Of a DNA stretch of 22,674 bases, positions 6,676 to 14,534 are shown one piece after another. The position numbers and the translations under genes were made by a program. The stretch is taken from assembly GCA_019115725.1 (NCBI GenBank), contig DXCY01000249.1:1-22674 (forward strand). The letters are read 5' to 3'. Positions within the stretch are counted from its first letter, which is position 1. Every line of letters starts with the position of its first letter. The notes below the pieces were generated by a model, which was not told the DNA's origin, ran no database searches, and saw only the letters and a list, made by a program, of their open reading frames with translations. The DNA comes from Candidatus Luteimonas excrementigallinarum. GTDB taxonomy: Bacteria; Pseudomonadota; Gammaproteobacteria; Xanthomonadales; Xanthomonadaceae.

Positions 6676-7435
6676 CGGCGCCGAAGAAGCGACCCTGGTC
6701 GGCCACCTGATCGAACTGCGCACGCGCCTGCTGCGCGCGGTGGCCGGGCTGATGGTGGTGTTCGTGGTCCTGCTGCCGTTCGCCAACCGGCTCTACGGCT
6801 GGCTGGCCCAGCCGCTGCTGGAAAAGCTGCCGGAAGGCGCGCATCTGATCGCGGTCGAAGTGGCGTCGCCGTTCTTCGCGCCGCTCAAGCTGGCCTTCTT
6901 CATTGCCCTGGTCGCCACCATGCCGTGGCTGCTGTACCAGCTGTGGGCGTTCGTGGCCCCCGGGCTGTACAAGCGCGAAAAGAAGCTGGCGATGCCGCTG
7001 CTGGTGTCGGCGGTAAGCCTGTTCTACGCCGGCTGTGCGTTTTCGTTCTTCCTGGTGCTGCCGGTGGTGTTCGGCTTCCTCACCGCGGTCACGCCCGACG
7101 GCGTGGCGATGATGACCGACATCCACGCCTACCTGAACTTCGTGATGGTGATCTTCCTGGCGTTCGGGCTGAGCTTCCAGATGCCGGTGGCGCTGGTGAT
7201 CCTCACCCTGCTCGGCTGGGTTACCCCGGACCAGCTGCGCGAATGGCGCGGCTACGCCGTTGTTGGCGTGTTCATCCTGGCCGCCGTGGTCACGCCGCCG
7301 GACGTGATTTCGCAGCTGATGCTGGCGATCCCGATGTGCCTGCTCTACGAGGCCGGCATCATCGCCTCGCGCATCCTCGGGCCGAAGCGGTCGGCCGACA
7401 CCAGCGACGACCAGGCGCAGCGCCCGGCGTCCTGA
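6659..7435 (+). CDS. tatC: Sec-independent protein translocase subunit TatC
   Basis: The 258-residue polytopic inner-membrane protein has the six-helix TatC arrangement. The conserved LVGHLIELRTRLLR near residues 13-26 forms the cytoplasmic N-terminal signal-binding site. The first helix is MVVFVVLLPFANRLYGWL, followed by the periplasmic PLLEKLP and SPFFAPLKLAFFIAL. YQLWAFVAPGLYKREKK marks the first cytoplasmic loop. TatC recognises the twin-arginine motif. The ATG at 6659 lies inside the end of tatB; a frame-open extension further upstream would overlap tatB by more and is not conserved. This gene completes the operon, and a strong hairpin lies just after its stop. Confidence 0.96.
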   Translation: MATPADGAEEATLVGHLIELRTRLLRAVAGLMVVFVVLLPFANRLYGWLAQPLLEKLPEGAHLIAVEVASPFFAPLKLAFFIALVATMPWLLYQLWAFVAPGLYKREKKLAMPLLVSAVSLFYAGCAFSFFLVLPVVFGFLTAVTPDGVAMMTDIHAYLNFVMVIFLAFGLSFQMPVALVILTLLGWVTPDQLREWRGYAVVGVFILAAVVTPPDVISQLMLAIPMCLLYEAGIIASRILGPKRSADTSDDQAQRPAS

Positions 7436-7436
7436 G

Positions 7437-7458
7437 CCCGCGGCGGCTGCGCCGCGGG
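7437..7458. terminator. Perfect 9-bp GC hairpin after tatC
   Basis: CCCGCGGCG (7437-7445) pairs perfectly with CGCCGCGGG (7450-7458) around a GCTG tetraloop, one base after the tatC stop. No U-tract follows, so it is either a weak intrinsic terminator, a barrier to 3' decay, or a stop needing Rho. It sits between convergent genes. Confidence 0.5.
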
Positions 7459-7491
7459 ACTGGTGTCATCAGGGTCCGGCCAGACTCCTGA

Positions 7492-8355
7492 TCAGAGCTC
7501 GATCCCGGTCGCCGGCGGCGCGGCACCGGTCGTGGCCTGTCCGCCCAGCAGCTGACGCCAGGCGTAGTAGACGGCCCCCATCATCACCGGCATCAGCACG
7601 GTCATCATCAGCAGCTGGGCACCGATGGCAGCGACCATCTCACCGCCGAAGATCCCCAGGATCAGGCCCACGATCTGGGCGCCGATCAGGATGGCCACGG
7701 CCACAATCAGCAGCAGCACGATGAACACGATGAAGGCGCCGATATTGGCCATGCAGGCCTGGAAGCTGCGCTTCATGGCTGCGAACGGCCGCGCGCCCTC
7801 GAGCATCACCTGGGCCGGGAACAGGAAGGTGAACGTGTAGGCCACCACGCCGATCACGATCGCGCCCAGGAACCACAGCGCAAACCGGCCCATCGGGAAG
7901 CCGTCGAACAGGGTGGGATCGGGGTTCTGGCCCTGCGCCTGCTCCATCGCCACGATCATGGCCTGCATCGCCGTCGGCCCGATCAGCACCACCAGCAGCA
8001 CGATGGCCGCCAGCCCGCCCAGCATCTGCGGCACCAGCTGGGCCACCAGCGACAGCGCTTTGCCCTCGCGGAAGGCCTGGAACAGGTGCGACGGATGTGC
8101 ATCGCGGCCCTGGTCGACCTCGCGCACTGCATACACCAGGCCGCCCAGCATGATCGGCGTCAGCAGTACCAGCACCAGCTGCGCCAGCATCGACAGCAGC
8201 GGCCCCGCACCCATGAACAGCAGCGGCAGCACCGATACGATCGCAAACACCAGGCCCACCAGGCCCAGCGCCAGCGGCGCCTTCTTCAACAATCCGAAGC
8301 CGCCGAGCAGCCACTCCGCGCCCGCGCCTGCCTTGACCCTGTTGGCATTGCCCAT
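7492..8355 (-). CDS. BPSS1780-like multi-pass membrane protein
   Basis: The 287-residue product is strongly hydrophobic. The N-terminal motif GAGAEWLLGGFGLLKKAPLALG is typical of the BPSS1780-type membrane family, in which a cytoplasmic start leads into several helices. Membrane segments are visible at about residues 29-50, 55-78, 111-133, 159-181 and 210-240, with a last one near 248-270. Soluble linkers include REVDQGRDAHPSHLFQAFREGK, and the segment PAQVMLEGARPFAAMKRSFQACMANIGAF is a recurring feature of these proteins. Function is unknown. The ATG at 8355 is chosen over an upstream in-frame extension of 53 residues because that extension is basic and lies in the preceding gene. It follows the amidotransferase gene by 13 bases, so the two are probably co-transcribed. 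Confidence 0.75.
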   Translation of the reverse strand: MGNANRVKAGAGAEWLLGGFGLLKKAPLALGLVGLVFAIVSVLPLLFMGAGPLLSMLAQLVLVLLTPIMLGGLVYAVREVDQGRDAHPSHLFQAFREGKALSLVAQLVPQMLGGLAAIVLLVVLIGPTAMQAMIVAMEQAQGQNPDPTLFDGFPMGRFALWFLGAIVIGVVAYTFTFLFPAQVMLEGARPFAAMKRSFQACMANIGAFIVFIVLLLIVAVAILIGAQIVGLILGIFGGEMVAAIGAQLLMMTVLMPVMMGAVYYAWRQLLGGQATTGAAPPATGIEL

Positions 8356-8368
8356 AGATACCGGTCCG

Positions 8369-9124
8369 TTATTCCCTGGATGAGTGGGCAAGTGTAGTAC
8401 GCGCAAGTTGCGCGAACCTGCGCAGCACGCCGCGGGCCACCGGCGCCGCGCGCACCGCCTGCAGCAGGGCCCCGGGATCCGCGCCTTCGCTGCGCAGGAC
8501 CTGGGCCCGGGCACGGAGGTAGCCGCGCATGTGGGTGGCGCTGAACTCGGGGTGGAACTGCACGCCCCACACCGAGCGGCCCCAGCGGAACGCGTGCAGC
8601 GGATCGTGCCCCGTCCGCGCCAGCGCCACCGCGCCCTGCGGCAGCCGGCGCACCACCTGCACGTGGGTCACCTGGGCGGGAAAGCGCGCCGGCAGGCCGG
8701 AGAACAGCGGATCTTTTGCGGCCGCTTCCAGCAGCTCCACCTCGTACGTGCCCATGCGCCGCCCTTCGGGGTTGTCGGCCACCTCGCCGCCCAGCGCGTG
8801 GGCCAGCAGCTGATGGCCGTAACAGATCCCCAGGGTGGGCACGCCAGCCCCGGCCGCTTCCCGCAGCCAGGCGGCGCAGTGCTCGCTCCACGCCAGGCGC
8901 TCGGTCACCATGGCGGCCGAGCCGCTGATGATCACCCCGGCGAACCCGTCATGGGCAGGCAGCGGTTCACCCGATTCCACGTCGACAACCTGCACCTGCC
9001 CGGCCTGCAGGTCGGCGGCCACGCGGATCCAGTGGGCGAACCCGCCGTGGCGGCGCAGCGACTCCACCGGACGGCCGGCGGCAATGATCAGCAGGGGGCG
9101 GGGAGAGACGGACGTTACGGGCAT
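8369..9124 (-). CDS. Class I glutamine amidotransferase (GuaA-type GATase domain, stand-alone)
   Basis: The 251-residue protein is a single class I glutamine amidotransferase domain. The nucleophile is C101 in TLGICYGHQLLA, and the catalytic pair is H191 and E193 in WGVQFHPEF. The oxyanion strand VIISGSAAMV is at about residues 64-73. No synthetase domain follows, so it is not GMP synthase itself; it resembles the stand-alone GMP-synthase-like amidotransferases whose acceptor is often unknown. The ATG at 9124 gives MPVTSVSPRPLLIIAAG. An upstream extension of 80 residues is open but resembles non-coding GC-rich sequence. It is divergent from the S9 peptidase gene (148-base gap) and precedes the membrane-protein gene by 13 bases. 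Confidence 0.87.
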   Translation of the reverse strand: MPVTSVSPRPLLIIAAGRPVESLRRHGGFAHWIRVAADLQAGQVQVVDVESGEPLPAHDGFAGVIISGSAAMVTERLAWSEHCAAWLREAAGAGVPTLGICYGHQLLAHALGGEVADNPEGRRMGTYEVELLEAAAKDPLFSGLPARFPAQVTHVQVVRRLPQGAVALARTGHDPLHAFRWGRSVWGVQFHPEFSATHMRGYLRARAQVLRSEGADPGALLQAVRAAPVARGVLRRFAQLARTTLAHSSRE

Positions 9125-9272
9125 TGCGACATTCCAGCGGGCGGGACGGGGGAGCCAGCGACGATACCGCAACGCCATCGATGGGCTTGCCGCGCGCTGC
9201 CCGGACGATCGGCAGATGCACCCCACCCCGGCGGCTGCGACCATGGCCGCCCGCCTACCGCCAGGAGCCGAG

Positions 9273-11645
9273 ATGCCCACCACCGCCGTCCGCGTCCGTG
9301 CGACCCGCACCCTGCGCGGGGTCGCCGCCTGCCTGCTGGCTGTCGTGCCCATTGCAGCGCCCATTGCAGCGCCGCTCGCAGCCCCGCCTGCCAGCGCGCC
9401 CGGACCGGACCTGGCGGCCTACCAGCGCTCCCTCGCGCTGCCGGAGCAGTGGCGGCATCTCACCCGCGGCATCGCCGGCCCGGTCACTTGGATGGATGCG
9501 GAGCGTTACCGCTACCGGCGCACCGTGGAGGGCGGCTTCGAGTTCGTGATCCGGGGCGTGGAAGGCGGCTCCGCCCGACCCGCCTTCGACCACGCCGCGC
9601 TCGCCGGAGCGCTGGGCGCCTCCCTTGGCCAGCGCTACGACCCGCTGCGGCTGCCATTCGATGAGTACGAGTTCATCGACGATGCGGAGGCCATCCGTTT
9701 CCGCATCGACGGCCAGCGGATGCGCTGCGAACTGGGCACGCCCATGGCCTGCGCACCGCAGGCGCGTGAATCCAGCCCGCGCCGCCCGCGCGCCTTCGGC
9801 GTGGTGCGCGACCTGACGGTACCCGCCAACGACGCGCCGCGCCTGTCGCCGGATGGCCGCCACGAGGCCTTTGTCGAGGACGGCGCGGTGAAGCTGCGCA
9901 CGCTGGCCACCGGCGCCGTGCGCGTTCTCGCCGAGGACGAAGCAACCCGCGACGACGGGGGCACCGATTTCCACGACCCGGAAACCCTCGTCTGGTCGCC
10001 GGACTCGACCCGCTTCGCCCTGTACCGCGTGCGTCCCGGCGATGCACGCCGGGTGACCCGGGTGGAGACCGCGCCGCGCGACCAGCTGCAGCCGAAGGTG
10101 CACACCCAGCTCTATCCAAAGCCCGGTGACGCGGTGGATATCGAGCGGCCGGTGATCTTCGAAGTCGCCACGGGACGGCGCATCGACGTGGACCCGGCGC
10201 TGTTCGCCAACCCGTTCCAGCTCTCGCCGCTGTCCTTCCGCGCCGACGGCAACACGCTGGCGTTCCGCTTCACCGAACGCGGCCACCAGCGGGTGCGGCT
10301 GATCGAAGTGGACGCCCATGACGGCAGCGCGCGGACGGTGGCCGAGGAGCAGTCGGACACCTTCGTCAACGACTGGTGGCACCGCAGCTTCTTCCACGAC
10401 GTGGGCGGGCGCGGCGAAGAGATCGTGTGGATGTCCGAGCGCGACGGCTGGAACCACCTGTACATGATCGACGGCGCCAGCGGCAGCGCGCGCCAGCTCA
10501 CCCGCGGCGAGTGGGTGGTGCGCGAAGTGATCGAGGTGGACGAGGAGCGCGGCTGGATCTGGTTCGCCGGCAACGGCCGCGAGCCGGGCGATCCGTACCT
10601 GCGCCACGTGTACCGGATCGATTTCGACGGCGGCAACCTCGTCCACATGACCCCGGCCGACGGCTGGCACGAAGTCAGCCTGTCGCCGGACGGGCGCCAC
10701 TACGTGGACACCTGGTCACGCCTGGACCAGCCCGACGTGACCGAACTGCGCGACGCCGGCGACGGCCGCCTGCTGGCGACGATCGAGCAGGGCGACGCGA
10801 GCGCGCTGTTCGCCGCCGGCTACCGCCCGCCGGAAACCTTCGTTGCCCCCGGCCGCGATGGCCACACCCCGATCTGGGGACTGGTGGTGCGCCCCACCCA
10901 CTTCGACCCCGCGCGCCGCTACCCGGTGATCGAGAGCATCTACGCCGGCCCGCACAACGCCTCGGTGCAGAAGAAGTTCTGGCCGTTCGACCCGCAGTCG
11001 AGCAACGAGCAGCTGGTGCGCGCGCAGGCGCTGGCGGATCTGGGTTTCATCGTGGTGCAGATCGACGGCATGGGCACCATGTACCGCTCCAAGGCCTTCC
11101 ACGATGTGGCCTGGAAGAACCTGCAGGACGGCGGCTTCCCCGACCGCATGGCCTGGCACCGGGCGCTGGCCGCGCGCGATGCGTCGTATGACATCAGCGG
11201 CGGGGTCGGCATTTATGGCGCATCCGCCGGCGCCCAGAACGCGCTGCATGCGCTGCTGTTCCACCCGGAGTTCTACACCGTTGCGGTGGCCTACAACGGC
11301 TGCTACGACAACCGCATGGACAAGATCAGCTGGAACGAGCAGTGGATGGGCTGGCCGGTGGACGAGAGCTATGCGCGCGCGTCGGGGGTGGACAACGCGC
11401 ACCTGCTGCAGGGCCGGCTGCTGATGGTGGTGGGCGAGCAGGATGCGAACGTGGACCCGGCCTCGACCTACCAGGTGGCCGACGCGCTGGTTCGCGCGGG
11501 CAAGGACTTCGACCTGGTCACCGTGCCCGGCACCGGCCACGGCGTGGGCCGCTCGGAGGAGCCGGTGGAGTGGCTGCAGCGGCGCAAGTTCGACTTCTTC
11601 GTGCGCCACCTGCTGGGCCAGCCCACGCCGGACTGGAACCGCTGA
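9273..11645 (+). CDS. Exported S9 family peptidase (DPP IV-like)
   Basis: The 790-residue protein has a Sec signal peptide extended by Ala/Pro repeats (hydrophobic core GVAACLLAVV), so it is probably periplasmic. The N-terminal part up to about residue 540 matches a DPP IV N-terminal beta-propeller, with segments such as LSPDGRHEAFVEDG, WSPDSTRFALYRV and WMSERDGWNHLYMID. The C-terminal alpha/beta hydrolase domain carries the triad: S651 in GIYGASAGAQNAL, D724 in VVGEQDANVDP and H756 in GTGHGVGR. Such enzymes remove dipeptides or short peptides, often after proline; specificity is inferred. The ATG at 9273 has AGGAG at 9263-9267. Longer in-frame starts run back through the divergent amidotransferase gene and were rejected. 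The nucleophile elbow ends in Ala-Gln rather than the commoner Gly-Gly. Confidence 0.9.
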   Translation: MPTTAVRVRATRTLRGVAACLLAVVPIAAPIAAPLAAPPASAPGPDLAAYQRSLALPEQWRHLTRGIAGPVTWMDAERYRYRRTVEGGFEFVIRGVEGGSARPAFDHAALAGALGASLGQRYDPLRLPFDEYEFIDDAEAIRFRIDGQRMRCELGTPMACAPQARESSPRRPRAFGVVRDLTVPANDAPRLSPDGRHEAFVEDGAVKLRTLATGAVRVLAEDEATRDDGGTDFHDPETLVWSPDSTRFALYRVRPGDARRVTRVETAPRDQLQPKVHTQLYPKPGDAVDIERPVIFEVATGRRIDVDPALFANPFQLSPLSFRADGNTLAFRFTERGHQRVRLIEVDAHDGSARTVAEEQSDTFVNDWWHRSFFHDVGGRGEEIVWMSERDGWNHLYMIDGASGSARQLTRGEWVVREVIEVDEERGWIWFAGNGREPGDPYLRHVYRIDFDGGNLVHMTPADGWHEVSLSPDGRHYVDTWSRLDQPDVTELRDAGDGRLLATIEQGDASALFAAGYRPPETFVAPGRDGHTPIWGLVVRPTHFDPARRYPVIESIYAGPHNASVQKKFWPFDPQSSNEQLVRAQALADLGFIVVQIDGMGTMYRSKAFHDVAWKNLQDGGFPDRMAWHRALAARDASYDISGGVGIYGASAGAQNALHALLFHPEFYTVAVAYNGCYDNRMDKISWNEQWMGWPVDESYARASGVDNAHLLQGRLLMVVGEQDANVDPASTYQVADALVRAGKDFDLVTVPGTGHGVGRSEEPVEWLQRRKFDFFVRHLLGQPTPDWNR
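9348..9371 (+). repeat. Perfect 12-bp tandem duplication in the signal peptide of the S9 peptidase
   Basis: CCCATTGCAGCG is present twice in a row (9348-9359 and 9360-9371), encoding Pro-Ile-Ala-Ala twice, followed by a diverged third unit Pro-Leu-Ala-Ala. It keeps the frame and lengthens the C-region of the signal peptide by four residues per copy, as expected of slippage. Confidence 0.85.
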
Positions 11646-11654
11646 GCGCTGCCG

Positions 11655-11672
11655 CCCCGTTTCGGAGCGGGG
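11655..11672. terminator. Small GC hairpin after the S9 peptidase gene
   Basis: CCCCG (11655-11659) can pair with CGGGG (11668-11672) over an 8-base loop, 9 bases after the stop. The stem is short and no T-run follows, so it is a weak candidate; the adjacent GTAG palindromes may be the effective stop between the convergent genes. Confidence 0.25.
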
Positions 11673-11673
11673 T

Positions 11674-11697
11674 GTCGGGGGCGTAGCCCCGACCTAC
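11674..11697 (-). repeat. GTAG-headed REP-like palindrome (copy 3)
   Basis: Identical over 24 bases to the two copies at 2873-2941, in minus orientation (GTAG at the right end). It lies between the S9 peptidase and the convergent GspE-type gene and is followed by an 11-base copy (11698-11708) of the 3' end of that gene, see the tandem duplication finding. Confidence 0.8.
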
Positions 11698-11717
11698 CGC
11701 GGGGTGGGGATCTGGGC

Positions 11718-11741
11718 GTCGGGGGTGTAGCCCCGACCTAC
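11718..11741 (-). repeat. GTAG-headed REP-like palindrome (copy 4), carrying the stop codon of the ATPase gene
   Basis: Same orientation as copy 3 and differing by one base in the loop (C to T at 11726 on the plus strand). The TAG of its GTAG head, read on the minus strand at 11740-11738, is the stop codon of the GspE/PilB-type gene. Confidence 0.8.
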
Positions 11742-13546
11742 TCGCGGGGTGGGAGGACGGTGAGGACTTCCTCGACCGTGGTCAGGCCCTGGGCGACCTT
11801 GGCCGCGCCGGCCAGGCGCAGGGTGCGCAGGCCGTCGGCGAGGGCGGCGCGGGAGAATTCCGCCAGCTCCATGTCCGGACGGATCAGCTTGCGCAGCGCC
11901 GGGGTGATCGGCATCAGCTCGTACAGGCCAACACGCCCCATGTAGCCGGTCTTGCGGCATTCCAGGCAGCCGACCGGCCCCATGGTTTCGCCTTCCGGCA
12001 CTGCCACGCCCGGCCCCAGCAGTGCATCCCAGCCGCCCGGCTCCACCGCCTGCGGCTGCTTGCAGTGCGGGCACAGGGTGCGCACCAGGCGCTGGGCCAG
12101 CACGCCGGTCAGGGTCGAGGCGATGAGGTAGTGCGGCAGGCCCAGGTCGAGCAGGCGGGTGACGGCTGAAGGCGCATCGTTGGTGTGCAGGGTCGAGAGC
12201 ACCAGATGGCCGGTGAGCGAAGCCTGCACCGCCATCTGCGCGGTATCCAGATCCCGGATCTCGCCGATCATGATGATGTCCGGATCCTGACGCAGCAGGG
12301 TGCGCACGCCCTGGGCGAAACCGAAGTCGATGCCGTGGTGCACCTGGCTCTGGTTGAGCTCGGGCGCCACCATCTCGATCGGATCCTCCACCGTGCACAC
12401 GTTGACGTCCGGCGTCGCCAGGGTGCGCAGGGTCGAATACAGCGTGGTGGTCTTGCCCGAGCCGGTCGGGCCGGTGACCAGCACGATGCCGTGCGGCTGC
12501 TCCACCAGCGCACTCCACGTGGCCGCCTCGCCGGCGTCGAAGCCGAGCTGGTCGATCGGCTTGAACGCGGTGTCCGGGTCGAAGATGCGCATCACGCACT
12601 TCTCGCCGAACGCGGTGGGCATGGTTGAAAGCCGCATCTCCACCTCGCGCCCGCCCGGCGAGCGGGTCTTGATCCGCCCGTCCTGCGGGCGCCGGCGCTC
12701 GGCCAGGTCCATGCGCCCGAGCACCTTGATGCGCGAAACCACCGCGGTCATCACCGGGGGCGGCATCTCGAACACCTTGTGCAGCACCCCGTCGATGCGA
12801 AAGCGCACCCGGCCCACGTCGCGCCGCGGCTCCAGGTGGATGTCGGAGGCGCGCTGCTCGTAGGCGTACTGCAGCAGCCAGTCGACGATGTTGACGATGT
12901 GGTGGTCATCGGCGTTGACGTCGCCCGTGCGCCCCAGCTCCACCAGTTGCTCGAAGCTCGGCGCGTGACCCTCACCATCACCTTCGCGGTGATCGCGCGC
13001 GCCGCGGATGGAGCGGGTGACGCCGTAGAACTCCATGGTGTAGCGGTGCAGGTCCAGCGGGCTGGCCACCACCAGGTCGATCTCGCGCCGCAGCAGCCGC
13101 GACACGTCGGTCAGCCAGTCCAGCGCCAGCGGCTCGCTGGTGGCGATCAGCACGCGGTCCGGCGCCACCTCCAGCGGCAGGATCCGGTGGCGGCGGGCGT
13201 AGGCGTGGGACACCACGTCGGTCACCCCGGCCACGTCCAGCCGGGTCGGATCGATGCGCCGATAGGGCCGGCCCACTTCCTCCGCCAGCCACTCGGTCAG
13301 CTGTTCCAGCCCCAGCTCGGCGCCGGGCCGGTGCAGCGAGGCCAGCTTGAGGTTGGCCAGCAGCACCAGCGGGTGGACGGCATCGTTGCCCCGGCCCTGG
13401 CGCGCGGACACCCGGGCCCGCTCGGCGTCGGCCGGCGAGATTTCGCCGTCGGCCAGCAGCGCATCCACCACCGCCACCAGCTCCAGCCTGCCCGCCGGCA
13501 GGCGCGTGGAACGCGGGGAAACGCGGCTGGGATGGGGTTCGTTCAA
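11738..13546 (-). CDS. GspE/PilB-family secretion/pilus ATPase
   Basis: The 602-residue protein is a hexameric ATPase of the type II secretion/type IV pilus assembly class. An N-terminal domain (about 20-180) includes the VGRPYRRIDPTRLDV segment found in GspE/PilB N-domains. The core carries Walker A GPTGSGKT at 359-366, Asp box VEDPIE at 386-391, Walker B DPDIIMIGEIRD at 421-432 and His box LTGHLVLSTLHTND at 444-457. A tetracysteine zinc site follows at C492, C495, C527 and C530. I chose TTG at 13546, giving MNEPHPSRVS, because related Xanthomonadaceae proteins begin similarly and the upstream ATG lies 120 bases back, inside glyQ. No pilin, platform protein or other secretion gene is adjacent, so its partner machine is encoded elsewhere. 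Confidence 0.9.
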   Translation of the reverse strand: MNEPHPSRVSPRSTRLPAGRLELVAVVDALLADGEISPADAERARVSARQGRGNDAVHPLVLLANLKLASLHRPGAELGLEQLTEWLAEEVGRPYRRIDPTRLDVAGVTDVVSHAYARRHRILPLEVAPDRVLIATSEPLALDWLTDVSRLLRREIDLVVASPLDLHRYTMEFYGVTRSIRGARDHREGDGEGHAPSFEQLVELGRTGDVNADDHHIVNIVDWLLQYAYEQRASDIHLEPRRDVGRVRFRIDGVLHKVFEMPPPVMTAVVSRIKVLGRMDLAERRRPQDGRIKTRSPGGREVEMRLSTMPTAFGEKCVMRIFDPDTAFKPIDQLGFDAGEAATWSALVEQPHGIVLVTGPTGSGKTTTLYSTLRTLATPDVNVCTVEDPIEMVAPELNQSQVHHGIDFGFAQGVRTLLRQDPDIIMIGEIRDLDTAQMAVQASLTGHLVLSTLHTNDAPSAVTRLLDLGLPHYLIASTLTGVLAQRLVRTLCPHCKQPQAVEPGGWDALLGPGVAVPEGETMGPVGCLECRKTGYMGRVGLYELMPITPALRKLIRPDMELAEFSRAALADGLRTLRLAGAAKVAQGLTTVEEVLTVLPPRE

Positions 13547-13591
13547 GGCGTGCTCTCGCGGATTGCGGCTGGGCCCGGACAGGCTCGCCGC

Positions 13592-13597
13592 TATACT
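13592..13597 (+). promoter_or_regulatory. Candidate -10 box for glyQS
   Basis: TATACT is a near-consensus -10 hexamer 28 nt before the glyQ ATG, in the 79-base gap to the divergent ATPase gene. No good -35 was found at 16-18 nt upstream. Confidence 0.45.
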
Positions 13598-13625
13598 AGC
13601 GCGCCCCGTATTGCGAGCTTTCCGG

Positions 13626-14534
13626 ATGAGCGGCCCGACCTTCCAGGACCTGATCCAGCGCCTCAACGCCTATTGGGCCAGACACGGCTGTGTATTGATC
13701 CAGCCGCTGGACCTGGAGGTGGGCGCCGGCACCTTCCATCCGGCCACGTTCCTGCGCGCGATCGGCCCGGAGCCGTGGAACGCCGCGTACGTGCAGCCCT
13801 GCCGCCGCCCCACCGACGGCCGCTACGGCGAGAACCCCAACCGCCTGCAGCGCTACTACCAGTACCAGGTGGTGATGAAGCCGAGCCCGGACAACATCGT
13901 CGAGCTGTACTTCGAGTCGCTCAAGGAGCTCGGCGTGGACCCGCAGGTACACGACCTGCGCCTGGTGGAAGACAACTGGGAATCGCCCACCCTCGGCGCC
14001 TGGGGCCTGGGCTGGGATGTCTGGCTCAACGGCATGGAGGTGACCCAGTTCACCTGGTTCCAGCAGGCCGGCGGTCTGGAATGCCGGCCGGTGATGGGCG
14101 AGATCACCTACGGCCTGGAGCGCCTGTGCATGTACCTGCAGGGCGTGGACGACGTGTTCGATCTCATCTGGACCCACGGCCCGGATGGCACGCCGGTCAC
14201 CTATCGCGATGTGTACCACCAGAACGAGGTGGAGCAGAGCACCTACAATTTCGAGCATGCCGACGTGGCCGAACTCTTCCACCGCTTTGACGCCTGCGAG
14301 GCGGAAGCGCTCAAGCTGGCCGAGCTGGGCCTGCCGCTGCCGGCCTACGAGCAGGTGATGAAGGCCAGCCACAGCTTCAACATGCTCGATGCGCGCCGCG
14401 CGATCTCGGTCACCGAGCGCCAGCGCTACATCCTGCGCGTGCGCCGGCTGTCGCAGGCGGTGGCCCAGGGGTATTACGCGCAGCGGGAGAAGCTCGGCTT
14501 CCCCGGCCTGCCCAAGGCGGGAGAGGCGGCATGA
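13626..14534 (+). CDS. glyQ: Glycine--tRNA ligase alpha subunit
   Basis: The 302-residue subunit is nearly invariant. It starts MSGPTFQDLIQRLNAYWARHGC and contains the class II synthetase core: EVGAGTFHPATFLRAIGPEPWNAAYVQPCRRPTDGRYGENPNRLQRYYQYQV, then the motif 2-like region and EITYGLERLCMYLQGV. The alpha subunit holds the aminoacylation active site of the alpha2beta2 enzyme, which charges tRNA-Gly. The length matches the family. The ATG at 13626 gives the conserved start. The stop overlaps the glyS start (ATGA), so the subunits are translationally coupled. Confidence 0.97.
   Translation: MSGPTFQDLIQRLNAYWARHGCVLIQPLDLEVGAGTFHPATFLRAIGPEPWNAAYVQPCRRPTDGRYGENPNRLQRYYQYQVVMKPSPDNIVELYFESLKELGVDPQVHDLRLVEDNWESPTLGAWGLGWDVWLNGMEVTQFTWFQQAGGLECRPVMGEITYGLERLCMYLQGVDDVFDLIWTHGPDGTPVTYRDVYHQNEVEQSTYNFEHADVAELFHRFDACEAEALKLAELGLPLPAYEQVMKASHSFNMLDARRAISVTERQRYILRVRRLSQAVAQGYYAQREKLGFPGLPKAGEAA

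Noticed and set aside
7468..7492. Second imperfect hairpin (ATCAGG/CCTGAT) between tatC and the membrane-protein gene
   Set aside because: Only a 6-bp stem with a 13-base loop; not distinguishable from chance beside the strong 9-bp hairpin.
8835..9272. Upstream extension of the S9 peptidase to 8835
   Set aside because: It would overlap the amidotransferase gene antisense and place the signal peptide in the middle of the protein; the ATG at 9273 has a good ribosome-binding site and a signal peptide directly after it.
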